Positions 43,289-51,802 are shown, counted from the first letter of the stretch. The stretch: 64,000 bases of DNA from Ruminococcus sp. (GCA_022511005.1 JAFLSJ010000001.1:1-64000); one strand, 5' to 3'. Notes: generated by a model from the letters alone, not told the origin. Program-made: numbers and translations.

Positions 43289-43317
43289 ATTATAGCAAAC
43301 ATAATTTAAGATGTCAA
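43289..43317 (-). promoter_or_regulatory. Promoter of the valS T-box leader
   Basis: Minus-strand TTGACA (43312-43317), 17-bp spacer, TATAAT (43289-43294): a consensus sigma-A promoter starting the leader near 43282. Confidence 0.85.
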
Positions 43318-43459
43318 CATTTAATAATCTATAATTAAACTAATTGACAAATATGTTAAAGGATAACGGAGTTGCAGAAATCTTAAAAAATAAATTTTTA
43401 TAGTATAGACAGCTTGCCTTAGTAAATAATAACTGTAAAAGTTATAATGAGGTGAGCTT

Positions 43460-43675
43460 ATGAAAAAGCAATATGAATATGACGACAGTTACCCAATTAA
43501 CGACGATTTAGAGTCAGCTTCCATTTCGGCACATGAATGTACAGGCTTAATCCCCTCTGCAATAAAAGACGCTGTTGAGGAAGAATCCTATGAGGACATA
43601 TATCCATATGCACCGCCGATGGTAAGACCTGATAAACACACGAAAAATTTCAAGGATATAGAAACAAATAATTAA
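43460..43675 (+). CDS. Small acidic hypothetical protein
   Basis: A 71-aa, highly acidic and tyrosine-rich soluble protein (DDSYPINDDLESASISAHECTGLIPS, then EESYEDIYPYAPP). I do not recognise the family. The segment AHECTGLIPSAIKDAVEEESYEDIY looks conserved-like because of its Pro and Gly placement, but this is only an impression. A good ribosome site (GAGGTGAG) and a dedicated terminator at 43685 support a real gene. No membrane segment or signal. Confidence 0.65.
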   Translation: MKKQYEYDDSYPINDDLESASISAHECTGLIPSAIKDAVEEESYEDIYPYAPPMVRPDKHTKNFKDIETNN

Positions 43676-43684
43676 TTAAAAATA

Positions 43685-43721
43685 CCGCTGTTTCCAGATA
43701 AAATCGGAAACGGCGGTTTTT
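43685..43721 (+). terminator. Terminator
   Basis: CCGCTGTTTCC (43685-43695) pairs with GGAAACGGCGG (43706-43716) and is followed by TTTTTAATTT. Confidence 0.85.
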
Positions 43722-43766
43722 AATTTATGCATAAAATTCCCTCTCTATAAAATATTTATAAAAATA

Positions 43767-43834
43767 TTGACAAGTAAATTTTTGTATGCTATTTTATATA
43801 CATAGATAATCTATGTATAGTAATTCTATGTATA
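43767..43834 (+). promoter_or_regulatory. Promoter and PadR-type operator
   Basis: TTGACA (43767-43772) with TATTTT at a 17-bp spacing (43790-43795) is followed at once by a perfect palindrome, TATACATAGAT-A-ATCTATGTATA (43797-43819). A third half-site CTATGTATA follows (43826-43834), just before the Shine-Dalgarno. PadR proteins bind ATGT/ACAT-type inverted repeats, so the downstream PadR gene probably represses this operon here. Confidence 0.65.
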
Positions 43835-43845
43835 GGAGGGATATA

Positions 43846-45288
43846 ATGAATAATAAATTTATTGATGAGGTTAAAAAGCATATAAAAAGCAAAACTGCAA
43901 AGCAAAATATTGAAGATGAGCTATCCTCACATATCCTTGATAAAATTGACTATTATGTTGAAATCGGCTATACAAGAAAGCAGGCAGAAGAAATGGCAAC
44001 CGAAGATATGGGCGACCCTGAACAAACCGCCGTTCCCCTTAACAGCCTGCACAATATAAAATGGTATAAAAAAAGAGAAAATATTATTTCAATAATATTA
44101 AATGCAATTTTAATTATTGCTGTTTGTTATTTACATACTGCATTATTATATGACAATTCATTTTTATCACTTTTTTCTCTTATATATTCTCCTGTGCCTT
44201 TTAACGCCATTCATTATTTATATATTGACTTAATATCTCTTGCGGTATTTGTTTTAACTATAGTTACTGTTATTTCAGCAAGAAACAACCGCAACAAATT
44301 CATTGCAGGATTAACGGCAGTATCGGTATTTATGCAAATTATTTTTCCGCCATATCAGCCTATGTTTTATTCCGTTGCAAAGGTTATAACAAGCGGTTTT
44401 AGCGGATATACTGACAGTATATTTTCATACGCATTTATTGAAGAAAATATTAAAACCTTTTTAAGTATCGGCTCATTTGTAATTGCCTTGGTATTATTGG
44501 GGATGTGTATTTACATATTTAGGGGCATTTATCTTCAGGAGCGTGGAAAATCATCCAAACGTCTTTGGACCCCTTACAAAATATTCAAAAAAATTCTAAT
44601 CTGTTTCCTGTCTTTAAATATAGTTCTTATATCTGTTTCAACGGCTGTTGCTTATGCAAATATTGATGAAAAAATTGCTGAGAACAACCAAATGAAAAAG
44701 CGTGAAATTGAATTTGTTGTAAATACTCCTATTGCTGAAAAAGGAATAGTCGAGCTTAGAGAAGATGTTGAAAACGAAGGCTTTGCACCTTTAAATTCAA
44801 CGGACCTTTATGCAAATTATCAATCCCATGCTGACAGTTCTTATATTTATGCTTATTGTGAACCTGACTCGGACGTTGGACTTTTAGCTTTTGCAGTAAC
44901 AATAACATCAAAGCTTGTTCCCGTTAACAGAGATATCTATCTAAATGAACCCCGGTTTGATATATTCAAAGAAAAAATGATTTTACAGGATTTTGGTGAG
45001 GACGAGGATATATATGACAGCACAATAAATATGTTGACGTTATGGACATCTACCCTTAAAACACCTGAAATGTCACTAACTAATTTTATGAACGGCGAAT
45101 TATATCAAAAAGCTGTGTCTGTTGATAAGACAACTCAAAACGGATTTAACGAGCCTCTATACAATGAAAGCGGAATCAACTATGAAGATATAAGATTTCA
45201 CTTTCTATTGGAAAGCAACGAATATTGGTCTGTAACAGTGGTATTTACAGACGGCTATTTAACAAATTTACAGTTCTGGAAAAAATAA
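43846..45288 (+). CDS. PadR-associated membrane protein
   Basis: A protein of about 480 aa. The N-terminal 70 residues (EVKKHIKSKTAKQNIEDELSSHILDKIDYYVEIGYTRKQAEEMA) form the helical prefix found in DUF1700 and permease-prefix proteins encoded beside PadR regulators. About five transmembrane helices follow (to about 265), then an extracytoplasmic domain of about 200 residues of unknown fold. The ORF-track start lies inside the operator; TAGGAGGG before ATG 43846 decides the start. It is probably co-repressed with the PadR gene. It may be an envelope-stress protein; function unknown. Confidence 0.78.
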   Translation: MNNKFIDEVKKHIKSKTAKQNIEDELSSHILDKIDYYVEIGYTRKQAEEMATEDMGDPEQTAVPLNSLHNIKWYKKRENIISIILNAILIIAVCYLHTALLYDNSFLSLFSLIYSPVPFNAIHYLYIDLISLAVFVLTIVTVISARNNRNKFIAGLTAVSVFMQIIFPPYQPMFYSVAKVITSGFSGYTDSIFSYAFIEENIKTFLSIGSFVIALVLLGMCIYIFRGIYLQERGKSSKRLWTPYKIFKKILICFLSLNIVLISVSTAVAYANIDEKIAENNQMKKREIEFVVNTPIAEKGIVELREDVENEGFAPLNSTDLYANYQSHADSSYIYAYCEPDSDVGLLAFAVTITSKLVPVNRDIYLNEPRFDIFKEKMILQDFGEDEDIYDSTINMLTLWTSTLKTPEMSLTNFMNGELYQKAVSVDKTTQNGFNEPLYNESGINYEDIRFHFLLESNEYWSVTVVFTDGYLTNLQFWKK

Positions 45289-45300
45289 GGAGTGATTAAT

Positions 45301-45633
45301 ATGAAAGTAAGCAAAGAATTAATTAAAGGAAGTACATCGCTTTTGGTGTTAAGTGTTTTAAAAGAAAACGATTTGTACGGATACAAAATTATCAAAGAAA
45401 TTGAAAAGCAAAGCGAGGATGTTTTTGTACTTAAAGAGGGTACCCTTTACCCTATTTTACATGCACTTGAAGAGGAAAATTTCCTTGAAAGCTACTGGGA
45501 AGATACCGAGGGCAGAAAACGCAAGTACTATCATATTACAAAAAAGGGGATTAAATGCCTTAAAGAAAAACAGCAGGAGTGGCAGGTATTTTCAACTTCT
45601 GTAAATAAGGTTCTGGGTACAGCCTTGAGTTAG
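45301..45633 (+). CDS. PadR-family transcriptional regulator
   Basis: A 110-aa winged-helix repressor of the short PadR-s2 type: LIKGSTSLLVLSVLKENDLYGYKIIKEIE, the family wing VLKEGTLYPILHALEEENFLE, then RKRKYYHITKKGIKCL and a C-terminal dimerisation helix. The GTG at 45292 in the ORF track overlaps AAGGAG, so ATG 45301 is the start, 12 bases after the membrane gene. In most clostridial pairs the PadR gene comes first; here it is second. Likely autorepressor acting at 43797-43834; the inducer is unknown. Confidence 0.9.
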   Translation: MKVSKELIKGSTSLLVLSVLKENDLYGYKIIKEIEKQSEDVFVLKEGTLYPILHALEEENFLESYWEDTEGRKRKYYHITKKGIKCLKEKQQEWQVFSTSVNKVLGTALS

Positions 45634-45716
45634 CAAAAATCCTGATATTGACAAATTATTTTGTTTGTATTACTCTAATAGTGTATTATAAGTAATATAC
45701 CTTAGGAGGAATAATT

Positions 45717-46031
45717 ATGTTAATAACAACAAGCGACACTATTTCAGGCAAAAAATATCAGGAGCTGGGTATTGCTCAGGGCAATACAGTTCAGAGCGTG
45801 CATATGGGTAAAGACATTATGGCAAGCTTTAAAACCTTAGTAGGCGGAGAGCTAAAATCATATAATGAAATGATGACAAAGGCAAGAACTCTTGCAATGG
45901 AAAGAATGATTGAAAGCGCTCAGAGCATGGGAGCAGATGCAATTATTTGTATGCGTTATGCTTCAAGCTCAATCACACAGGGCGCCTCAGAAATTTTGGC
46001 TTACGGAACCGCAGTAAAATTTGTAGATTAA
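45717..46031 (+). CDS. YbjQ/UPF0145 family protein
   Basis: A 104-aa protein of the YbjQ (DUF74) family, which folds as a pentameric beta/alpha barrel. Typical features are LITTSDTISGKKYQELG at the start, GGELKSYNEMMTKARTLAMERM in the middle, and MGADAIICMRYASS followed by EILAYGTAV at the end. Function is not known; heavy-metal binding has been suggested for relatives. Ribosome site AGGAGG. Candidate promoter TTGTTT-17-TATTAT (45661-45689). Confidence 0.9.
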   Translation: MLITTSDTISGKKYQELGIAQGNTVQSVHMGKDIMASFKTLVGGELKSYNEMMTKARTLAMERMIESAQSMGADAIICMRYASSSITQGASEILAYGTAVKFVD

Positions 46032-46055
46032 TACATAATATTTTCAAATAAAGTT

Positions 46056-46097
46056 AAAGAGCTGCCTCAAAACTAATTCATTTTAAGACAGCCCTTT
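46056..46097. terminator. Imperfect terminator after ybjQ-like gene
   Basis: AAAGAGCTGCCTCAAAAC and TTTTAAGACAGCCCTTT pair with a few mismatches. The sequence resembles the stronger hairpin at 50500-50541, so this is a recurrent terminator type here. Confidence 0.6.
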
Positions 46098-46141
46098 AAG
46101 CTTGTTTATTGATTATCACGTTTAATTTTTCCCATTTTTTA

Positions 46142-46170
46142 TTGACAAACTGTATGTATCGTGCTATTAT
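46142..46170 (+). promoter_or_regulatory. Promoter of candidate antitoxin RNA
   Basis: TTGACA (46142-46147), 17-bp spacer, TATTAT (46165-46170). No start codon with a ribosome site follows before the hairpin at 46230. Confidence 0.75.
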
Positions 46171-46176
46171 TTAGAT

Positions 46177-46270
46177 AGTAAAAGAACAGTTTGGGCTGTT
46201 TCACTTGATGATTTTTTATATTTTTAAAAAACCGCTCTGTAGTGCGAATACAGGGCGGTTATTTCTTTAT
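46177..46270 (+). ncRNA. Candidate antisense antitoxin RNA
   Basis: A short RNA of about 90 nt running from the promoter at 46142 into the hairpin AACCGCTCTGTA/TACAGGGCGGTT (46230-46260), convergent with the toxin mRNA and complementary to its 3' end. Its leader (AGTAAAAGAACAG...GGGCTGTTTCA...ATGATT) closely copies the toxin mRNA leader (AGTAAAGGAACGG...GGCTGTTTCA...ATGATT), so the locus is an imperfect inverted repeat. Type I antitoxins work by pairing with toxin mRNA. That role is inferred from the layout. Confidence 0.5.
46230..46260. terminator. Shared bidirectional terminator of toxin and antitoxin RNAs
   Basis: AACCGCTCTGTA and TACAGGGCGGTT form a 12-bp stem. The minus strand continues TTTTTTAAAAAT and the plus strand ATTTCTTTATAA, so it is stronger for the toxin mRNA. 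Confidence 0.75.
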
Positions 46271-46321
46271 AATTAAAACAATAATTGTTACTAACAAAGT
46301 AAAACAGATTATGTATTCCAC
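46259..46321 (-). CDS. 20-aa hydrophobic peptide, candidate type I toxin
   Basis: GTG-initiated reading frame of 20 residues, MEYIICFTLLVTIIVLIIKK if GTG is read as Met: one transmembrane helix followed by two lysines, the usual design of Fst/TxpA/holin-like type I toxins. GGGGGTG lies about six bases before the GTG. The consensus promoter at 46381-46409 drives it through a leader of about 50 nt containing the hairpin GGCTG-TTT-CAGCC. The ORF track missed it (below cut-off) and instead shows a spurious 68-aa frame. I do not recognise an exact family match. Confidence 0.55.
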   Translation of the reverse strand: MEYIICFTLLVTIIVLIIKK

Positions 46322-46380
46322 TATAACACCCCCAATCATTAGGGGCTGAAACAGCCGCCGCCGTTCCTTTACTGTATCGT

Positions 46381-46409
46381 ATTATAACATATAATATTAG
46401 GTTGTACAA
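46381..46409 (-). promoter_or_regulatory. Promoter of candidate toxin mRNA
   Basis: Minus-strand TTGTAC (46404-46409), 17-bp spacer, TATAAT (46381-46386). Predicted start near 46374. Confidence 0.75.
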
Positions 46410-46430
46410 GTAGTATAATATATATGCCAA

Positions 46431-46467
46431 AAAGACCGGCTCATCTCTGAGCCGGTCTTTTTTTATT
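46431..46467. terminator. Terminator of the PFOR gene
   Basis: AAAGACCGGCTC (46431-46442) pairs perfectly with GAGCCGGTCTTT (46449-46460), with T-runs on both sides, 28 bp beyond the nifJ-type stop. Confidence 0.9.
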
Positions 46468-46494
46468 CATCTTATATTCGCTTTTTGCTGAAAT

Positions 46495-49400
46495 TTATTT
46501 TGCATCGTCAAAGCTTGCAAGTTTAGCAAGATGCTCATACTTCTTCTCTGCAAGATCTTCAGCCTGTGCAAAGAGTTTTTCTGCTCTTTCAGGGTTAGAG
46601 CGAGCAAGTCTGTTATAACGAACTTCGCTCATAATGAAGTCACGATAGGAAGCACTTGGAGCTTTACTATCCAGCATAAACGGATTTTTACCTTCGTCTG
46701 CAAGGCGTGGGTCAAATCTGAAGCAGTTCCAATAACCTGCCTGAACAGCCTTCTCCTCTTCTTTCTGAGCAACGCCCATACCACCCTTAATTCCGTGGTT
46801 GATACATGGAGCATAGCAGATAACGATTGAAGGACCGTTGTAGCTTTCAGCCTCTACCATAGCTTTAATGCACTGGTTATAGTCAGCACCCATAGCAACC
46901 TGAGCAACATATACATAGCCGTAACTCATAGCAATAGCGGCAAGATCTTTCTTCTTCATAGATTTACCTGCAGCAGCAAACTGAGCAACTGAACCTACAG
47001 GTGTAGCTTTTGAAGCCTGACCGCCTGTATTTGAGTAAACCTCTGTATCGAATACGAGGATATTTACATTTTCGCCTGATGCGATTACATGGTCAAGACC
47101 GCCGAAACCGATGTCATAAGCCCAACCGTCGCCGCCGAGAATCCATACTGACTTTTTAGCAAGCTCATCTTTATCAACGAGTGTTTTCTTAGCAAGCTCT
47201 GCAACTTCTCCGCTTTCGCCTGCGAGAACCTCTAATTTTTCAATTAATGCATCTGTTGCAGGACGGTTTGCTTTTGAATCTGTTGTTGTGTTGAGATAAT
47301 CTGCACAAGCATCTTTAACATCCTGTTTATCTGTTAAATCAGCGATATTCTTAACATACTCTGCAAGTCTGTCACGAATAGCCTTTTGACCTAAAGCCAT
47401 ACCATAACCGAACTCTGCGTTATCCTCAAACAAGCTGTTCTGCCAAGCAGGACCGAAGCCTTTCTTATTAACTGTATAAGGAGTTGCAGGAGCAGAAGCA
47501 CCCCAGATTGAAGAACAACCTGTTGCATTTGCAATGAACATTCTGTCACCGAAGAGCTGTGTTATAAGCTTAGCGTAAGGTGTTTCACCACAGCCTGCGC
47601 AAGCGCCTGAGAATTCAAGCAATGGTTGTTTAAACTGACTGCCTTTAACTGTTGTTTCTTTAAACTTCTCTGTAACAGCAGGTTTATCCTCAAGGTCTTT
47701 TGCGTAGTTGAATACTTCCTGACTCTTAAGCTGTGAGTCGATTGGCTTCATAACAAGAGCCTTCTCGCCCTTCTTACCGGGGCAAACCTGTGCGCAAGAG
47801 CCGCAGCCTGTACAGTCAAGAGTAGAAACTGTCATTGTAAATTTATAATCAGCCATTCCTGTCATAGGAATTGTCTGAACATCTAAAGGAGCATTTGCAA
47901 TTTCGTCATCTGTTAAAGCAACAGGACGGATTACAGCGTGAGGACATACATAAGCACATCTGTTACACTGAATACAATTTTCAGGAACCCATTCAGGAAC
48001 GTCTACTGCAATACCTCTCTTTTCATAAGCAGAAGATCCGTTTGGAGCAGTACCGTCAACGTGATCCATAAACGCAGAAACAGGAAGCTGATTACCCTTA
48101 TAAGCATTAACAGGGTTTAAGATTTCGTTAACATATTTAACTACTTCTTCTCTGCCCTCTGTTACCTTTTCTACAGCTGAATCGTCTGCTGCGTTAAGCC
48201 ATTCAGCAGGAACATCAACCTTTTTAAGGTCTGACATACCTCTGTCAATAGCGGCATGGTTCATATCAACAATAGCCTGACCTTTTTTGCTGTAAGACTG
48301 AGTAGCCTTTTCTTTCATATATTCTTTAGCCTGATCAGCAGGAATAATATCAGCAATTTTAAAGAAAGCAGACTGTAAAATAGTATTAATTCTGCCGCCT
48401 AAGCCGATTTCTTTACCGATTGAGATACCGTCGATTGTATAGAAGTTGATCTTCTTTTCAGCAAGAAGTCTCTTCATTTTACCCGGTAAACGCTTATCTA
48501 ATTCTTCAACATCCCAAGGGCAGTTAAGGAGGAATGAACCGCCTTCTTTAAGGTCGTCAACCATATCATATTTATCAACATATGATGGGTTATGACAAGC
48601 AACGAAGTCTGCCTTGCTGATATAGTAAGTTGATTTAATAGGAGTATTACCGAAACGCAGGTGGGAAACTGTCAAGCCGCCTGATTTCTTTGAGTCATAA
48701 GCAAAGTAACCCTGAGCGTACATATCAGTATAGTCACCGATAATTTTAATTGAGTTTTTATTTGCACCAACTGTACCGTCTGCACCAAGACCCCAGAATT
48801 TACATGAGCTTGTGCCGGCAGGAGTTGTGTCGGGATTTTCTTTAATTTCAAGTGAAAGATTTGTAACATCGTCAACAATGCCGATTGTAAATCTCTTCTT
48901 AGGAGTTGCACTCTCAGCGTTTCTGTAAACGGCAACGATATCGGCAGGTGTTGTATCCTTTGAACCAAGACCGTAACGACCCGTATAAACCTTAACATCA
49001 GAGAAATCTGAACCGTTGATAGCTGCAAGAACATCAAGGTAAAGAGGTTCGCCGATTGAGCCTGGTTCTTTTGTTCTGTCGAGAACTGAAATAGATTTAA
49101 CTGTTTTAGGAAGCTCGCTTAAAAGATAATCTGCAACGAAAGGTCTGTAAAGTCTTACTTTAACAAGGCCTACTTTTTCGCCTGCTGCATTTAAATAATC
49201 AACAACTTCCTCTGCACAGTCGCATACTGAACCCATAGCAACGATTACGTGCTCTGCATCTTCTGCACCGTAGTAGTTAAAGGGCTTGTAGTCTGTACCT
49301 GCTTTTGCGTTTACTTTGTTCATATATTCAACTACAACTTCAGGGACTGCATCGTAATATTTATTACAAGCCTCTCTTGCCTGGAAGAAGATATCGTCGT

Positions 49401-50061
49401 TCTGAGCTGTACCTCTGATTACAGGATGCTCAGGGTTTAAGCTTCTTCTTCTGTATGCTTCAACAGCATCCCAGTCAAGCATATCGCCTAAATCGTCATA
49501 ATCCCAAGTTTCGATTTTCTGAACCTCGTGAGATGTTCTGAAACCGTCAAAGAAATGAAGGAAAGGAACTCTGCCCTTAATTGCAGAAAGGTGAGCAACT
49601 GCTGCAAGGTCCATAACCTCTTGAGGGTTATTTGAGCAAAGCATTGCATAACCTGTCTGACGGCATGCATAAATATCTGAATGATCGCCGAAAATTGAAA
49701 GTGCGTGGCTTGTTAATGCACGAGCTGATACGTGAATAACGCTTGGCAAAAGCTCGCCTGCCATTTTATACATATTAGGAATCATCAGGAGTAAGCCCTG
49801 TGAAGCTGTGTAAGTAGTTGTTAAGGCACCTGCTGCCAAGGAACCGTGAACTGCACCTGAAGCACCTCCCTCAGACTGCATTTCAGTAACCTGAACTTCT
49901 CTGCCGAATAAATTCTTTTTACCCTGAACTGCATACTGGTCTGTTAAGTCAGCCATTACAGAAGAAGGGGTAATTGGGTAAATTGCTGCCACATCAGTAA
50001 AAGCATAAGAAACATGAGCAGCGGCACTGTTACCATCCATTGTTTTCATTTGTCTTGCCAT
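46495..50061 (-). CDS. nifJ: Pyruvate:ferredoxin (flavodoxin) oxidoreductase
   Basis: An 1188-aa single-chain PFOR converting pyruvate and CoA to acetyl-CoA, CO2 and reduced ferredoxin, the central step of anaerobic energy metabolism. The N-terminal alpha domain starts MDGNSAAAHVSYAFTDVAAIYPITPSS, followed by the gamma and CoA-binding domains. Two 4Fe-4S clusters are carried by CIQCNRCAYVCPHA and CTGCGSCAQVCPGKK (about 690-760). The C-terminal TPP domain has GACAGCGETPY (extra cluster ligand) and GGDGWAYDIGFGGLDHV with NVNILVFDTEVYSNTGGQ. Standard length. AAGGAGG start, own promoter and terminator. Confidence 0.97.
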   Translation of the reverse strand: MARQMKTMDGNSAAAHVSYAFTDVAAIYPITPSSVMADLTDQYAVQGKKNLFGREVQVTEMQSEGGASGAVHGSLAAGALTTTYTASQGLLLMIPNMYKMAGELLPSVIHVSARALTSHALSIFGDHSDIYACRQTGYAMLCSNNPQEVMDLAAVAHLSAIKGRVPFLHFFDGFRTSHEVQKIETWDYDDLGDMLDWDAVEAYRRRSLNPEHPVIRGTAQNDDIFFQAREACNKYYDAVPEVVVEYMNKVNAKAGTDYKPFNYYGAEDAEHVIVAMGSVCDCAEEVVDYLNAAGEKVGLVKVRLYRPFVADYLLSELPKTVKSISVLDRTKEPGSIGEPLYLDVLAAINGSDFSDVKVYTGRYGLGSKDTTPADIVAVYRNAESATPKKRFTIGIVDDVTNLSLEIKENPDTTPAGTSSCKFWGLGADGTVGANKNSIKIIGDYTDMYAQGYFAYDSKKSGGLTVSHLRFGNTPIKSTYYISKADFVACHNPSYVDKYDMVDDLKEGGSFLLNCPWDVEELDKRLPGKMKRLLAEKKINFYTIDGISIGKEIGLGGRINTILQSAFFKIADIIPADQAKEYMKEKATQSYSKKGQAIVDMNHAAIDRGMSDLKKVDVPAEWLNAADDSAVEKVTEGREEVVKYVNEILNPVNAYKGNQLPVSAFMDHVDGTAPNGSSAYEKRGIAVDVPEWVPENCIQCNRCAYVCPHAVIRPVALTDDEIANAPLDVQTIPMTGMADYKFTMTVSTLDCTGCGSCAQVCPGKKGEKALVMKPIDSQLKSQEVFNYAKDLEDKPAVTEKFKETTVKGSQFKQPLLEFSGACAGCGETPYAKLITQLFGDRMFIANATGCSSIWGASAPATPYTVNKKGFGPAWQNSLFEDNAEFGYGMALGQKAIRDRLAEYVKNIADLTDKQDVKDACADYLNTTTDSKANRPATDALIEKLEVLAGESGEVAELAKKTLVDKDELAKKSVWILGGDGWAYDIGFGGLDHVIASGENVNILVFDTEVYSNTGGQASKATPVGSVAQFAAAGKSMKKKDLAAIAMSYGYVYVAQVAMGADYNQCIKAMVEAESYNGPSIVICYAPCINHGIKGGMGVAQKEEEKAVQAGYWNCFRFDPRLADEGKNPFMLDSKAPSASYRDFIMSEVRYNRLARSNPERAEKLFAQAEDLAEKKYEHLAKLASFDDAK

Positions 50062-50149
50062 TGGATTTGACCTCCTTAAATATTAAATGCAGAAACATAA
50101 ATTGTTATCTGCAATATTCTGCTATTGATACAAATGCGTACCTTATAAG

Positions 50150-50178
50150 ATTTTAACACTTTTGCAGTTAAAAGTAAA
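50150..50178 (-). promoter_or_regulatory. Likely promoter of the PFOR gene
   Basis: Minus-strand TTTACT (50173-50178), 17-bp spacer, TAAAAT (50150-50155), about 90 bp before the start codon. Confidence 0.5.
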
Positions 50179-50263
50179 GTAATTATCCCATAAAAAATCA
50201 GATTTTTTAAGAAAATCCTTGTTTTCGGTTTTTTATAATTAGCGTAGAATGAAGGAATATAAA

Positions 50264-50462
50264 AAGCTCCCTCGTAAGAGGAAGCTAAATTTCTACAGAT
50301 AACTATTCTGTATAATCCCAGGGACAACCCTTGCGGTTGTCCAAAAATCAAATTTCAACTTTTCTAAATGTTTGTAGGGGAGGATGCCTACATCCTCCCA
50401 AAAAAGTTTCAAATAATGGGTCGATGTAGGCATCGACCCCTACAATTATGCAGGAAACCTTT
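50264..50462. repeat. Cluster of four intergenic palindromes
   Basis: AGCTCCCTC-GTAA-GAGGAAGCT (50265-50286) is followed by GGGACAACC-CTTGC-GGTTGTCC (50320-50342). Then come GTAGGGGAGGATG-CCTA-CATCCTCCC (50373-50399) and GGGTCGATG-TAGG-CATCGACCCCTAC (50418-50442). The last two form an inverted-order composite with new, still perfectly paired stem sequences. The gap 50062-50549 holds no gene. Confidence 0.85.
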
Positions 50463-50499
50463 ATATCCATCTATCAAGTTTTAGTCATCACAAAATAGC

Positions 50500-50541
50500 A
50501 AGGGCTGTCTCAAAACACAATGCGTTTTGAGACAGCCTCTT
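50500..50541. terminator. Terminator of the acyltransferase gene
   Basis: GGGCTGTCTCAAAAC pairs with GTTTTGAGACAGCC (50524-50537), just past the acyltransferase stop on the minus strand. Confidence 0.75.
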
Positions 50542-50549
50542 ATCTTTAC

Positions 50550-51788
50550 TTATTTATTTTCAATTGCTTTTATCGGAGTTTTTTCCTTTTTACTTTTAAA
50601 AAAGTCACTGATACTGTGATTCATCATAAATTTCATAAGCGGTCTGCTTATAAGCTTTATAAGAACGCCTACAATATAAGCCGCTAAAATACTTAAAACA
50701 AGATTGAGAGGTACAACCTTTAAGAACGCTACAAAATAATCGCCGAAACCTGTAAGGGTTGGACTGAATATTTCACCGAATTTATGATGTAAAATCTGGT
50801 CGCCAAACCATGAGAGAAGATAAACTGAAAGGGTCAGGCTTGAAAGAGAAGCAAAAATACTTCTTATCGTCTTATTTTTTGTATTGACGTTATAAACCAT
50901 CAGGAAGAAACAAACTGCTGTAATCATTGTTATAAGATCGCTGTTATCTGCATAAAGAGAACTGTAAAATGTTTTTCCCTGACCTCCCAGATAAACCTTA
51001 ATTGCCTGATAAATCAAGCACAGAACCATAAGCATACCAATTAAAACACGGTTTATCTTAAAGCTGAATTCTCTTATATATTTACCTATTACATAATAAG
51101 TTGCAGGCCACAAAAGAGCAGCAAAATAGCTGGGCATTACACCAAGGCTCTGATCTTCAATCTTTATTTGGTTTAATGCTTTAGGGAGAAATGTAATAAC
51201 AATAAACACTATCATCATACAGGTTTTCTTTTTTTGAGTGTCAAGAGAATTATAGGCAATATCTATAATGGGCATAAACACAAACAGCGTAACATACATA
51301 TTCACGTACCAGCCGTAGGAAGGCAATGTTGCACTCCACAAGCCCTGAAGCAAGCGGTAAGGGGTAAGTGCCGGATCTTCTACCCCCGGAGTTGCATTTG
51401 CAAGCTTATAAATTATTACAAAAGCACCAATAATTAGGCTGTTTACAATAATAGGCGTTATTTTTACAAAATGCTTTTTTGATAAATCTGCAGGATGATA
51501 ATAGCTTAACGCACCTGAAACCAATAAAAACAACGGTACACAAATAAAGAATAAATCTCTTACGATCGTTGTTAAAATAAAATCTGTTGCTTGATTGGGT
51601 CCGATTATGTAGCTGTAATAATGTCCGTTATACAGAAAAAAATGAACGCTTAATACAAACACCATTGCTATAACTTTAACAACATCAAGTCCGAAATCCC
51701 TTGATTCAACATTTCTTATGTTAAGAACATACTCTTTAAAAGAAAACTTTTTCTCTTTCTTTTGTTTTACAGCCGTGCTTTCAGCCAT
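50550..51788 (-). CDS. Membrane acyltransferase (acyltransferase 3 family)
   Basis: A 412-aa integral membrane protein with about ten transmembrane helices after a lysine-rich cytoplasmic leader of about 35 residues. It shows the family start RDFGLDVVKVIAMVFVLSVHFF, where the His in SVHFF is the usual conserved residue, then FFICVPLFLLVSGAL and YGWYVNMYVTLFVFMPI. Such proteins (OafA/WecH type) transfer acetyl, succinyl or other acyl groups to surface sugars or peptidoglycan from the cytoplasmic side. The acceptor cannot be told. It starts 15 bp after the Mrp gene with AAGGAGG, so the two are probably co-transcribed. Confidence 0.88.
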   Translation of the reverse strand: MAESTAVKQKKEKKFSFKEYVLNIRNVESRDFGLDVVKVIAMVFVLSVHFFLYNGHYYSYIIGPNQATDFILTTIVRDLFFICVPLFLLVSGALSYYHPADLSKKHFVKITPIIVNSLIIGAFVIIYKLANATPGVEDPALTPYRLLQGLWSATLPSYGWYVNMYVTLFVFMPIIDIAYNSLDTQKKKTCMMIVFIVITFLPKALNQIKIEDQSLGVMPSYFAALLWPATYYVIGKYIREFSFKINRVLIGMLMVLCLIYQAIKVYLGGQGKTFYSSLYADNSDLITMITAVCFFLMVYNVNTKNKTIRSIFASLSSLTLSVYLLSWFGDQILHHKFGEIFSPTLTGFGDYFVAFLKVVPLNLVLSILAAYIVGVLIKLISRPLMKFMMNHSISDFFKSKKEKTPIKAIENK

Positions 51789-51802
51789 AAATAATTCCTC
51801 CT

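Noticed and set aside
46224-46430. 68-aa ORF on the minus strand
   Set aside because: It spans the toxin promoter, leader and terminator in a different frame; the 20-aa frame has the better signals.
50076-50351. 91-aa minus-strand ORF
   Set aside because: Covers the PFOR promoter region and a palindrome; no ribosome site or protein-like composition.
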